A stretch of DNA of 64,000 bases. It comes from Nonomuraea sediminis. GTDB lineage: Bacteria; Actinomycetota; Actinomycetes; Streptosporangiales; Streptosporangiaceae. Location of the stretch: the NCBI RefSeq assembly GCF_018531495.1, contig NZ_JAHDTI010000001.1, positions 992,001 through 1,056,000 of the forward strand, given 5' to 3'. The notes beneath the pieces are model-generated. The model did not search any database and was not told the origin of the DNA. It was given only the letters and a program-made list of their open reading frames with translations. The translations under genes were made by a program, and so were the position numbers. This document shows, in pieces, positions 9,298 through 16,686 of the stretch (position 1 is the stretch's first letter; each line of letters opens with the position of its first letter).

Positions 9298-9325
9298 GCA
9301 CGCCGCAACCAGGAGGCGTGCCCGG

Positions 9326-9913
9326 CTATTCCAGCCCGAACGCGGCCAAAGTACCCCAGGTCGCCGCTACGCCCACGAGCGCGCCCGCCAGGACCTGCGG
9401 CCACGTGTGGTGGGCCAGCCGTACCCTGGCCCAGCAGATCAGCCCCACCACCAGCACCCCCGCCGCGACGACGGGTACGGCGGGCAGCACGTGCGCGACG
9501 ACCACCACCGTGCCGGAGGAGACGGCGGCGTGGAAGGAGATCTTCCAGCGCAGCGTGATCGGCACGGTCACGGCCAGCGCCACCAGCATCGCGGTGACGG
9601 TGGCCACCAGCAGCCGGGGCGCGCCCAGCGTCACCAGCAGCACGAGCGCGGCCACCACGGCGGCGACTGCGGCCAGGAGCGGCCCCGTGCGCCGGGCGCG
9701 CTCCACGATGTGGTGGGAGTCCAGGCGTCCGGAGCGGACGCCCGCGGCGATCACCACGGCGGGCACGCCGCCGCACAGCAGCGAGGCCATCAGCCCCCAC
9801 GCGGCGCCATTCCAGCCCTGGCCCAGCAGCCCCACCACCGGCGGCATCGCGATCACCAGCACCTGCGGCGCCAGCAGGTCGGTGACCCTGCGCGCCAGGG
9901 CATCCCCAGTCAT
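9326..9913 (-). CDS. PAP2-superfamily-like integral membrane protein
   Basis: This is a 195-residue protein with five or six hydrophobic helices. Two segments recall the PAP2 phosphatase site: SFHAAVSSG (SGH-like) and RVRLAHHTWPQVLAG (R-x5-H-x3). The usual Asp after the last His is Gln and the first KxxxxxxRP motif is only partly visible (LRWK), so lipid phosphatase activity is uncertain. The start is 23 bases from the divergent LuxR gene, leaving room for overlapping promoters only. Confidence 0.65.
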   Translation of the reverse strand: MTGDALARRVTDLLAPQVLVIAMPPVVGLLGQGWNGAAWGLMASLLCGGVPAVVIAAGVRSGRLDSHHIVERARRTGPLLAAVAAVVAALVLLVTLGAPRLLVATVTAMLVALAVTVPITLRWKISFHAAVSSGTVVVVAHVLPAVPVVAAGVLVVGLICWARVRLAHHTWPQVLAGALVGVAATWGTLAAFGLE

Positions 9914-9921
9914 GGGTCGAA

Positions 9922-9937
9922 TGGTATAAAAACCGAG
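9922..9937 (+). promoter_or_regulatory. Extended -10 promoter for a leaderless LuxR gene
   Basis: TGGTATAAA at 9922-9930 is a good extended -10 box, and the GTG start follows after six bases. That places the transcription start at or next to the GTG and implies a leaderless mRNA. The same 23-base gap must also hold the promoter of the divergent PAP2-like gene (TATACC on the minus strand). No clear -35 box is seen. Confidence 0.45.
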
Positions 9938-10893
9938 TGGCCGAGATCCCCTTGCTGCAGGCGTTCGCCGAGGTCGGCTACCAGGTCGCGGGCGGCGGGG
10001 GACACGGCGCGATGGCGGCGCTGCGGCGGGTGGTGCCGGTGGACGCCTACGAGTTCGTCGCCTACGACCCGGCCACCGGCCGGCACCAGAGCGTGTTATC
10101 CGACGGCCACCGGCGCATCGACGGCGACGCGGCGCAGGAGTACGCGGGGCTGGCCGCCTACCGGCGGGCGATGGCCACCCGGTCGCCGGTGCTGATGCCG
10201 CAGCCGGGCACCGAGCGGTACTTCCGCCGCCACCTGGAGCCCTACGGCTGGCGCTGCGGGCTGACCGCGCCGCTGTTCCTGGCCGAGGGGCGCTACACCG
10301 GGCTGCTGCACCTGGCCTCGCGCGACCGTTTCCGCGACGGCGCGGCGGACCTGGTTGGGGCGGCCGCGCCGATGCTGGCGCACGTCACGGACCTGACCAG
10401 GTGCGTGATCGACCCGGTCGGCGTGCCGCCGGGCTTCCGCGCGGCGGCCTTCGACCGGCTGGGCACCACGCGCGACCTGCCGGGCGTGCCGGGGTCGCCG
10501 GACCTGGCGGGCGAGCCCGCGATGGCGGCCTACGCGCGGGAGTTCATCGACTCGCGGGAGCTGAGCAGGCGCGGGCTGTGGCTCGATCGGCGCGGATGCT
10601 GGCACGAGGTGCACCTGACCAGGGCGGGAGTCGGGTTCCACGGGAAGCTGCAAGGAACGGTGGTGGCCGAGCGGGTGTGCGGCCTGCCGTACGAGCTGAC
10701 CGGGCGCGAGGTCGACGTGCTGACACGGGTGGCGGCCGGCGACTCCAACCCGCAGATCGCGGCGGCGCTGGTGCTGAGCGTCAGGACCGTGACCACGCAC
10801 CTGGAGCACATCTTCGCCAAGCTCGGCTGCGACAGCCGTACCCGCCTGACCACCAAGGCGCTGGCCGAGGGCCTGTGCCGCCTGGACGTCTAG
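9937..10893 (+). CDS. LuxR-family transcriptional regulator
   Basis: This is a 318-residue regulator with an N-terminal GAF-like sensor region (about residues 15-150) and a C-terminal LuxR helix-turn-helix (about 250-318). The latter includes LTGREVDVLTRVAAGDSNPQ and the recognition part SVRTVTTHLEHIFAKLG. There is no receiver domain with a phosphorylatable Asp, so it probably senses a ligand rather than a kinase. It begins with GTG directly after a -10-like TATAAA, implying a leaderless transcript. Its 3' end overlaps the converging ATPase gene by 4 bases. Confidence 0.87.
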   Translation: MAEIPLLQAFAEVGYQVAGGGGHGAMAALRRVVPVDAYEFVAYDPATGRHQSVLSDGHRRIDGDAAQEYAGLAAYRRAMATRSPVLMPQPGTERYFRRHLEPYGWRCGLTAPLFLAEGRYTGLLHLASRDRFRDGAADLVGAAAPMLAHVTDLTRCVIDPVGVPPGFRAAAFDRLGTTRDLPGVPGSPDLAGEPAMAAYAREFIDSRELSRRGLWLDRRGCWHEVHLTRAGVGFHGKLQGTVVAERVCGLPYELTGREVDVLTRVAAGDSNPQIAAALVLSVRTVTTHLEHIFAKLGCDSRTRLTTKALAEGLCRLDV

Positions 10894-11315
10894 CTCGTCG
10901 TGCAAACGAGGGCGGGCACGGCGACAGGAACCAGCTCGAACCAGACCGTGGTGGTGCCGTTCTCGCGGGTGTAGCCCCAGCGGTGGCTCAGCGCCTCGAT
11001 CAGCGGCAGCCCCCGCCCGCTCGTGGCCTGCAACCCGGTCGTACGGCAGGCGCACGGCGGCCCGTCCGATCCCCCGTCCTCCACGCAGACCCGCACCAGC
11101 GTCCCCGAGGCGTGCACGCTCACCGTGAACGAGCCGCCGTCGCCGGACTGGGAGTGCAGGATCGCGTTCGTGGCCAGCTCGCTCGTCAGCAGCACGCAGT
11201 CGTCGTACAGCGGATGATCACGGCCGAGCACGGCGGCCACCACTCCCCTTGCCTTCGACACCTGCGCGGGGACCCCCGGGAGCCGGACGACGAGATCGTT
11301 GCGGGATTCCGACAC
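10890..11315 (-). CDS. RsbW-like ATP-binding protein (HATPase_c_2)
   Basis: This is a 141-residue GHKL-fold ATPase of the anti-sigma-factor/serine-kinase type that is abundant in actinomycetes. The N box is ELATNAILHS, the G1-like region is VCVEDGGSDG, and the G2 box is SGRGLPLIEAL. Related proteins bind sigma factors or phosphorylate STAS antagonists. No sigma or STAS gene is adjacent here, so it is an orphan. CxC-like cysteines (CAC) sit between the ATP boxes and may bind a metal; this is speculative. Confidence 0.85.
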   Translation of the reverse strand: MSESRNDLVVRLPGVPAQVSKARGVVAAVLGRDHPLYDDCVLLTSELATNAILHSQSGDGGSFTVSVHASGTLVRVCVEDGGSDGPPCACRTTGLQATSGRGLPLIEALSHRWGYTRENGTTTVWFELVPVAVPALVCTTS

Positions 11316-11477
11316 GATGACCTCCCCCGATTGGCGAACGTTATGAGACGCGCCACACCGAGGCCGCGGACTATCGCGAAAAGGTAGGAATGCCCTTTCC
11401 CATGGTCACGTGCGCGACCGCTGCCGGGGGTCGAGTACGCTGCGATCGACGCGTCGACAAGGAGGGGTGCCTGCCGG

Positions 11478-11942
11478 ATGAGCAGCCTGGAGGCCGTCTG
11501 GGTGCGGCCGTACGACCAGCCGGGGGCGGCGATCGTGACCGGGGTGTTCGACATCCTGCACGTGGGGCACGTCCGCTTCCTCGACGCGGTCGCCGAGCGG
11601 GGCTTGCCCCTGATCGTCGGCGTCGAGGACGACTCGCGGGTGCGGGCGTGGAAGGGGCCGAGCAGGCCGGTCAACACCGCCGCCGAGCGGGCCGAGGTGC
11701 TGGCGGCGCTGCGCGCCGTGCAGGGCGTGTTCATCGTGACCGGGCCGCCCGAGGCGCACGGGCCCGAGGACTACATCGACCTGCTCGTGCCGATGGGTCC
11801 CGGCGCGCTGGCGCACACCGCCGGCGATCCGCACGCGGGAGGCCGGTGCGCGGCCGCCGCGCTGCTCGGCGCCGAGTGCTGGGAGCTCGAGGCGATTCCC
11901 GGCCGGTCCACCACGCGGATCGTGAATTCGATACGCTACTGA
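11478..11942 (+). CDS. Cytidylyltransferase-like nucleotidyltransferase
   Basis: This is a 154-residue member of the nucleotidyltransferase superfamily (glycerol-3-phosphate cytidylyltransferase/RfaE2-like). It carries GVFDILHVGHVRFL with the HxGH motif near residues 28-31 and ends with RSTTRIVNSI, resembling the ISTT(R/K)I motif that contacts the nucleotide. It would transfer CMP or AMP to a small phosphorylated alcohol or sugar, but the substrate is not evident. It ends two bases before the Thr-rich leader peptide that precedes the short thrS gene, so the two may share a transcript. Confidence 0.82.
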   Translation: MSSLEAVWVRPYDQPGAAIVTGVFDILHVGHVRFLDAVAERGLPLIVGVEDDSRVRAWKGPSRPVNTAAERAEVLAALRAVQGVFIVTGPPEAHGPEDYIDLLVPMGPGALAHTAGDPHAGGRCAAAALLGAECWELEAIPGRSTTRIVNSIRY

Positions 11943-11944
11943 GC

Positions 11945-11995
11945 ATGCAGCGCGCTTACGTCACGACGACGCCGGACACCGTCCCGGCGCGCTGA
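11945..11995 (+). CDS. Thr-rich leader peptide of the short thrS gene
   Basis: This 16-codon open frame encodes MQRAYVTTTPDTVPAR. Four of 16 residues are Thr, three of them in a row using the same ACG codon (11963-11971). It lies between a nucleotidyltransferase stop (11940-11942) and a threonyl-tRNA synthetase gene, and its stop at 11993-11995 is 10 bases before two competing hairpins. This is the expected layout for ribosome-mediated attenuation sensing charged tRNA-Thr. The ribosome site is weak (GAG just before ATG); translation of the upstream gene may deliver ribosomes by coupling. The functional role is inferred from layout only. Confidence 0.65.
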   Translation: MQRAYVTTTPDTVPAR

Positions 11996-12004
11996 ATCCT
12001 GTTG

Positions 12005-12043
12005 CCCCGGGCGAACGCCCGGGGTCTGGTCGTTCGCCCTTTT
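12005..12043 (+). promoter_or_regulatory. Transcription attenuator: two mutually exclusive hairpins
   Basis: Bases 12005-12013 pair perfectly with 12016-12024 (nine pairs: CCCCGGGCG with CGCCCGGGG). Bases 12009-12017 (GGGCGAACG) also pair perfectly with 12031-12039 (CGTTCGCCC), nine pairs followed by TTTT at 12040-12043. The two stems share 12009-12017 and so cannot coexist. The second stem plus T-run reads as an intrinsic terminator and the first as the antiterminator. A ribosome resting at the leader stop would cover the left arm of the first stem and favour termination; one stalled at the ACG codons would leave it free. Confidence 0.68.
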
Positions 12044-12058
12044 CCGTAAAGGATGATC

Positions 12059-13258
12059 ATGAACGACCATCGCAGACTCGGCCGCGAGCTCGACCTGTTC
12101 GACACCGACCCGCTGATCGGCTCCGGCCTGCCATACCTGTTGCCCGACGGCGCGGCCGTCCGCAAGGCCGTCGAGGACTACGTCTTCGAGCTGGAGCGGC
12201 GCCACGGATACCGGCACGTCAGCTCGCCCGTCCTCGGCAAACGCGAGCTGTACGAGCGATCGGGCCACTGGTCGCACTACAGCCAGGACATGTTCCCGCC
12301 GATGGAGGTGGGCGGCGAGCAGTTCGTGCTGCGGCCCAGCCTGTGCCCGCACCACGCGCTGATCTTCGCCGCGCGTCAACGCAGCCACCGCGACCTGCCG
12401 CTACGCCTGGCCGAGCTGGGCGGCCAGTACCGCGCGGAACTGTCGGGGGTGCTCGGCGGGCTGGTCAGGGTCAGGTCCATGCAGCTCAACGACGGGCACG
12501 TGTTCTGCCCGCTGGACCGGGCGGCCGAGGAGATCTCCGCGGCGCTCGACCTCATCCAGGCCGCGCACGCCCAGCTCGGCGTGCGCGCCTCGCGTTACCG
12601 CCTGTCGCTGGGCGGCGACGGCGCCAAGTACGTCGACGACCCGGCGCTGTGGGCCCGCGCGGAGGCCGTCCTGCGCGACGTGCTCGCCCAGCGCGGCCAG
12701 CCCTACGACGAGGAGAAGGGCGAGGGCGCCTTCTACGGCCCGAAGATCGACGTCCAGCTCGTCGACCCGTCTGGCCGGGAGTCGTCCATCGCGACCGTGC
12801 AGGTGGACTTCTTCCAGCCGGGCCGCTTCGACCTGAGCTACGTCGGCCCCGACCAGCGCGACCACCGTCCCGTGATGGTGCACCGCAGCGTGATCGGCAG
12901 CGTCGAGAGGATGCTGTCGCACCTCATCGAGGTGCACGGCGGCGCGTTCCCCGCGTGGCTGGCACCCGTGCAGGCGGTGGTGCTGCCGGTCTCCGACGCC
13001 GAGCTGCCCGCGGCCCGGGATCTGGTACGGCGGGCCGTCGAGGCCGGGCTGCGGGCCGAGCTGGCCGAACCGGACCGCGGCAGCCTGGGGGCCAGGATCC
13101 GCGCGCACCGGCTGGTGCCGTACCAGCTGGTCGTGGGCGCGCGGGAGGCGGCGGCGGGGTCGGCGGCGGTGCGGCTGCGCGACGGCTCGCAGGCCGGCGA
13201 GCTGCCGGTGGGCGAGCTGGTCGCGTTCCTGCGCGCTAGAGCCACTCCTTCTTTTTGA
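12059..13258 (+). CDS. Short threonyl-tRNA synthetase (catalytic core plus anticodon-binding domain)
   Basis: This is a 399-residue class II aminoacyl-tRNA synthetase that matches the catalytic and C-terminal anticodon-binding domains of ThrRS. It lacks the N-terminal TGS and editing domains; full ThrRS is about 640-690 residues. The zinc ligands of the ThrRS active site appear kept: C96 (SLCPHH), H147 (NDGHVF) and H275 (MVHRSV). Motif 2 is LAELGGQYRAE and motif 3 lies around GSVERMLSHLIE. AAAGGA 5 bases ahead supports the ATG at 12059 rather than 12053. It follows a Thr leader and attenuator. It may be a stress or resistance paralog, with a housekeeping ThrRS elsewhere; that is inference. 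Confidence 0.85.
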   Translation: MNDHRRLGRELDLFDTDPLIGSGLPYLLPDGAAVRKAVEDYVFELERRHGYRHVSSPVLGKRELYERSGHWSHYSQDMFPPMEVGGEQFVLRPSLCPHHALIFAARQRSHRDLPLRLAELGGQYRAELSGVLGGLVRVRSMQLNDGHVFCPLDRAAEEISAALDLIQAAHAQLGVRASRYRLSLGGDGAKYVDDPALWARAEAVLRDVLAQRGQPYDEEKGEGAFYGPKIDVQLVDPSGRESSIATVQVDFFQPGRFDLSYVGPDQRDHRPVMVHRSVIGSVERMLSHLIEVHGGAFPAWLAPVQAVVLPVSDAELPAARDLVRRAVEAGLRAELAEPDRGSLGARIRAHRLVPYQLVVGAREAAAGSAAVRLRDGSQAGELPVGELVAFLRARATPSF

Positions 13259-14207
13259 ACACGGCGTACAGCCCGACGGAGGTGAGCGCCACGACGACGG
13301 TGGACATCCAGAACCCCCACGGCTGTCCCTCGCCGGGATAGGGCACGTTCTGGCCGTAGAAGCCGGTGATGGCGGTGGGGACCGCGATGATCGCCGCCCA
13401 GCCGGTCAGCCGCTTCATGATCTCGTTGAGCCGGAAGCCCTGCTGTGACAGGCGGGTCTCGCGCAGGTTGGCCAGCAGGTCGCGCAGCGAGTCGACCCAC
13501 TCGGTGGTGCGCAGCACGTGGTCGTTGACGTCCTCGAAATAGGGGGTCAGCGCCTCGTCGGCCACCACCACGTCCTGGTCGCGGCGCAGCAGCCTGCTGA
13601 CGACCTCGCGCATCGGCATCGTGATCTTGCGCAGCCGGACCATGTTCTTGCGCAGCGTGAACATGGTCCGCTGCATCTCCCTGGCGTTGGTGGGCACCTC
13701 GTCGAACAGCGCCTCCTCCAGATCCTCGGCGTGCGTGTCGAGGTCCTGGACGTAGTCGAACTGGCCGTCCACCACGTAGTCGAGCAGGCCGTGCAGCAGG
13801 AACGCCACGCCGTGCACGGCCAGGTGGGGGCTGGCGTCCCAGCGCCTGACGACCTGCTCGATGTCGAAACGGTCGCTCTCCCGTACGGTGACCAGCGCGT
13901 TAGCCGTGACGAAGGCGTCCACCTCGACGGGATCGAGGCTGTCGTCCTCGACGTGCACGCCGTAGACGACGAGGAACAGGTGGTTGTCGTAGACGTCGAG
14001 CTTGGGGCGCTGGTGGTGGGACAGGACGGCGTCGACGGCCAGCTCGTGCAGGCCGAGCTCCTCGCCGATCACCTTCAGGTCCTCGGCCGTGGGCGAGCAG
14101 AGGTCGAACCAGACGACGCAGCCGGGCTCGGCCAGGTGATCGGAGACCTCCTCGACCGGGAAGCCCTCCTTGTCCAGGACACCATTCCTGTAGAGACGCG
14201 TATGCAC
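13236..14207 (-). CDS. corA: CorA-family divalent cation transporter with a GQN motif
   Basis: This is a 323-residue CorA-type magnesium/cobalt channel. A long cytoplasmic alpha/beta and helical N-terminal region is followed by two C-terminal membrane helices (about 265-285 and 300-317) and a basic tail KKKEW. The loop after the first helix reads YGQNVPYPG, so the signature GMN of the family is GQN here (residues 285-287). The GTG start directly abuts the stop of the DUF72 gene upstream, so the two are probably co-translated. The 3' end overlaps the converging thrS by 23 bases. Cation selectivity cannot be told from sequence. Confidence 0.85.
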   Translation of the reverse strand: MHTRLYRNGVLDKEGFPVEEVSDHLAEPGCVVWFDLCSPTAEDLKVIGEELGLHELAVDAVLSHHQRPKLDVYDNHLFLVVYGVHVEDDSLDPVEVDAFVTANALVTVRESDRFDIEQVVRRWDASPHLAVHGVAFLLHGLLDYVVDGQFDYVQDLDTHAEDLEEALFDEVPTNAREMQRTMFTLRKNMVRLRKITMPMREVVSRLLRRDQDVVVADEALTPYFEDVNDHVLRTTEWVDSLRDLLANLRETRLSQQGFRLNEIMKRLTGWAAIIAVPTAITGFYGQNVPYPGEGQPWGFWMSTVVVALTSVGLYAVFKKKEWL

Positions 14208-14921
14208 CTACAGGAGTGTGGCAAAGCGGCGGGCGTTGCGCACGGCCGCTCCCCCGAAATCGTTGTTGAAGTACACGTACGCCTCGTGCCATCCCGCCTC
14301 GCTCAGCCGCTTCGCCCACGTCCTCAGCGCGGCGTCGCCGTACTCGGGGTAGGGGGTGGCGCGGCCCTCGTGCAGGCGGAGGTAGCCCCAGCGGGCGGTG
14401 CGCCAGAGTGGGCTCAGCGGGCGGCCGCCGCGGTCGGCCCAGCACAGGGCGGCGCCGTGGTCGCGCAGGACGCCCTCGACGTCGGCGGTCCACCAGGAGG
14501 GGTGGCGCGGCTCGACGGCCACGCGCACGTCGTCGGGGAAGCAGGCCAGGCAGCGGGCCAGCTTGTCAGGGTCGGCCTTGAGGGTGGGCGGGAGCTGCAG
14601 CAGGATCGGGCCGAGCTTGTCCTTCAGCCCGGAGGCGGCCTCCATCAGGCGCCTGACCGGCTCCTGCGGGTCGGCCAGGCGCTTGATGTGGGTGAGGTAG
14701 CGGCTGGCCTTGACCGCCATCACGAAGCCGTCGGGGGTGCGATCGCGCCAGCCGGCGAAGTTCTCCTCGGTGGGCAGGCGGTAGAAGGCGTTGTTGCTCT
14801 CCACGGTGGGGAACGTCTCGGCGTAGGTCTCCAGCCACAGCCGCTGCGGCACCCCTTCGGGATACAGGACGCCGCGCCAGTCCCTGTACTGCCAGCCGGA
14901 CGTGCCCACGAGCGTTCCCAT
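14208..14921 (-). CDS. DUF72 family protein (YecE-like)
   Basis: This is a 237-residue TIM-barrel protein of the DUF72/YecE family. It starts GTSGWQYRDWRGVLYP and shows VESNNAFYRLP, FVMAVKASRYLTH, LGPILLQLPP, VAVEPRHPSW and a late YVYFNND segment, all typical of the family. The fold resembles endonuclease IV-like barrels but no activity is established. It immediately precedes corA, with no base between stop and start. A second DUF72 gene lies at 24596 and is only distantly similar. Confidence 0.88.
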   Translation of the reverse strand: MGTLVGTSGWQYRDWRGVLYPEGVPQRLWLETYAETFPTVESNNAFYRLPTEENFAGWRDRTPDGFVMAVKASRYLTHIKRLADPQEPVRRLMEAASGLKDKLGPILLQLPPTLKADPDKLARCLACFPDDVRVAVEPRHPSWWTADVEGVLRDHGAALCWADRGGRPLSPLWRTARWGYLRLHEGRATPYPEYGDAALRTWAKRLSEAGWHEAYVYFNNDFGGAAVRNARRFATLL

Positions 14922-14962
14922 GTCGAGGGACCTACCCGTGGGGTCTCGACCGAATCAGCAGG

Positions 14963-15787
14963 TCAGGCCTTCGTGGACCCGGCGGTCAGGCCGGTGACCA
15001 GGTGCCGCTGCACGAGCAGGAACACCGCCGAGGCCGGCAGCGCGATGAGCACCGAGGCGGCGGTCATCAGCCCCCACTCGGTCTTGAACTGGGCCACGAA
15101 CGTCTGCAACCCGACGGCCAGCGTGTACTTCTCGTCGCCCGTCATGAAGGCGGTGGCGTAGGCCACCTCGCCCCAGGCGGTGACGAAGGAGTAGAACGCC
15201 GTCACCGCCAGTCCCGGCTTGGCCAGCGGCAGGATCAGCCTGGTGAACGCCCCGAAGGGGGTGAGCCCGTCGACCATCCCCGCCTGGTCGATCTCGTAGG
15301 GAACGGTGTCGAAGTAGCCCTTCATCATCCACGCGCAGAACGGCACCGCCACGGTCAGGTAGCAGACGGTCAGCCCGGCGAACTGGTTGATCAGCCCCAG
15401 CCTGGCCAGCAGGTTGTACAGCGGCACGATGAGGATCGCCACCGGGAACATCTGCGTCACCAGCAGCATCCACAGGAACGGCCGCTGCCCGGGGAAGCGG
15501 AAGCGCGAGGCGGCGTAGCCCGCCGAGGCCGCCAGGATCACCCCGATCACCATCGTCAGCAGCGACACCAGCAGCGAGTTGCCCGCCCAGCGCAGGAACG
15601 GGCTGCGCGTCAGCAGGTCGGTGTAGTTGGACAGCGTCGGATCGTGGAAGAGTTCGATCTCGGTGGAGGTCCACGCCCCGCGCGGCTTCAGCGACGTCAG
15701 CACGAGCCACAGCAGCGGGAACACCGAGATCAGACTCGCCGCGATCAGCGTGGCGTGCAGCGCGACCGACCGTACCCGGCTTCTCAC
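14963..15787 (-). CDS. Carbohydrate ABC transporter permease, MalG type
   Basis: This is a 274-residue inner-membrane permease with six helices. The EAA-like cytoplasmic loop YEIDQAGMVDGLTPFGAF contacts the ATPase. It pairs with the MalF-type permease encoded just upstream, whose stop overlaps this GTG start (GTGA). The set imports an oligosaccharide across the membrane. No ATPase gene is in the operon; in actinomycetes a shared MsiK-type ATPase commonly serves such importers, so that is likely here too. Confidence 0.9.
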   Translation of the reverse strand: MRSRVRSVALHATLIAASLISVFPLLWLVLTSLKPRGAWTSTEIELFHDPTLSNYTDLLTRSPFLRWAGNSLLVSLLTMVIGVILAASAGYAASRFRFPGQRPFLWMLLVTQMFPVAILIVPLYNLLARLGLINQFAGLTVCYLTVAVPFCAWMMKGYFDTVPYEIDQAGMVDGLTPFGAFTRLILPLAKPGLAVTAFYSFVTAWGEVAYATAFMTGDEKYTLAVGLQTFVAQFKTEWGLMTAASVLIALPASAVFLLVQRHLVTGLTAGSTKA

Positions 15788-16686
15788 CAGACCTCCCCTT
15801 GCTTGCGCAACGACCGGCTGTAGACCACGGCCATCAGCACCAGGATCAGCAGGATCAGCACGCCCCAGGTCGCCGAGCCCGAATAGTCGCGCAACCCCTC
15901 GAAGGCCTGCCGGTAGGCGTAGGTCACCAGGATCTCGGTCGAGTCACCCGGACCGCCCCTGGTCACCAGGAAGATCACGGCGAACATGTTGAACGTCCAG
16001 ATCGTGCCGAGCAGGATCACCGTGTTGCTGACGCTGCGCAGCCCGGGCAGCGTGATGTTGACGAAGCGCTGCCAGGCGTTCGCGCCGTCCACCTCGGCGG
16101 CCTCGTGCAGTTCCTTCGGGATCGACTGCAGGCCGCCGAGCATGGCCAGCATCATGAACGGCACGCCCAGCCAGACGTTGACCCCGATCACCGCGATCTT
16201 GGCGGTCAGGGGCTCGTCCAGCCAGCCGATCCTGGGCAGGCCGAGGCCGTCGAGCATGGCGTTGAAGACGCCGTAACGGCTGTTGTACAGGTAGCGCCAG
16301 GCGAAGGCGGACACGAACGGCGGCACCGCCCACGGCAGGATGAGCAGCACCCGGTACAGCCCGCGCAGGCGCATCGGCCGGTTCAGCAGCATCGCCAGGC
16401 CCAGCCCGATGCCGTAGTGCAACCCCACGCAGGCCACGGTCCACACGATCGTCCAGCCGAGGCGGCCGCCGAACAGCCCGCTGGTGAGCGTGTCGACGTA
16501 GTTGTCCAGGCCGACGAAGTGGAAGCGGTCCGGGATCACGTTGGCGCCGATGGTCCTGCCCACGTTGGACTCGCGGGCGTCGGTGAAGGACAGGTAGACG
16601 CCGCGCACCAGCGGATAGCCGACGAGGACCCCCGTCACGATCACGACGGGGGACACCATCGCCCAGGCGTACCAGTGCCTCTTCAC
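15784..16686 (-). CDS. Carbohydrate ABC transporter permease, MalF type
   Basis: This is a 300-residue permease with six membrane helices and the EAA loop ELHEAAEVDGANAWQRF. The GTG start at 16686 shares its first base with the TAG stop of the binding-protein gene, so translation of the two is probably linked; the frame reads further upstream but that part is not protein-like. It forms the heterodimer with the MalG-type subunit. The sugar is not determined, though maltose-type oligosaccharides are the commonest ligands of this group. Confidence 0.9.
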   Translation of the reverse strand: MKRHWYAWAMVSPVVIVTGVLVGYPLVRGVYLSFTDARESNVGRTIGANVIPDRFHFVGLDNYVDTLTSGLFGGRLGWTIVWTVACVGLHYGIGLGLAMLLNRPMRLRGLYRVLLILPWAVPPFVSAFAWRYLYNSRYGVFNAMLDGLGLPRIGWLDEPLTAKIAVIGVNVWLGVPFMMLAMLGGLQSIPKELHEAAEVDGANAWQRFVNITLPGLRSVSNTVILLGTIWTFNMFAVIFLVTRGGPGDSTEILVTYAYRQAFEGLRDYSGSATWGVLILLILVLMAVVYSRSLRKQGEVW

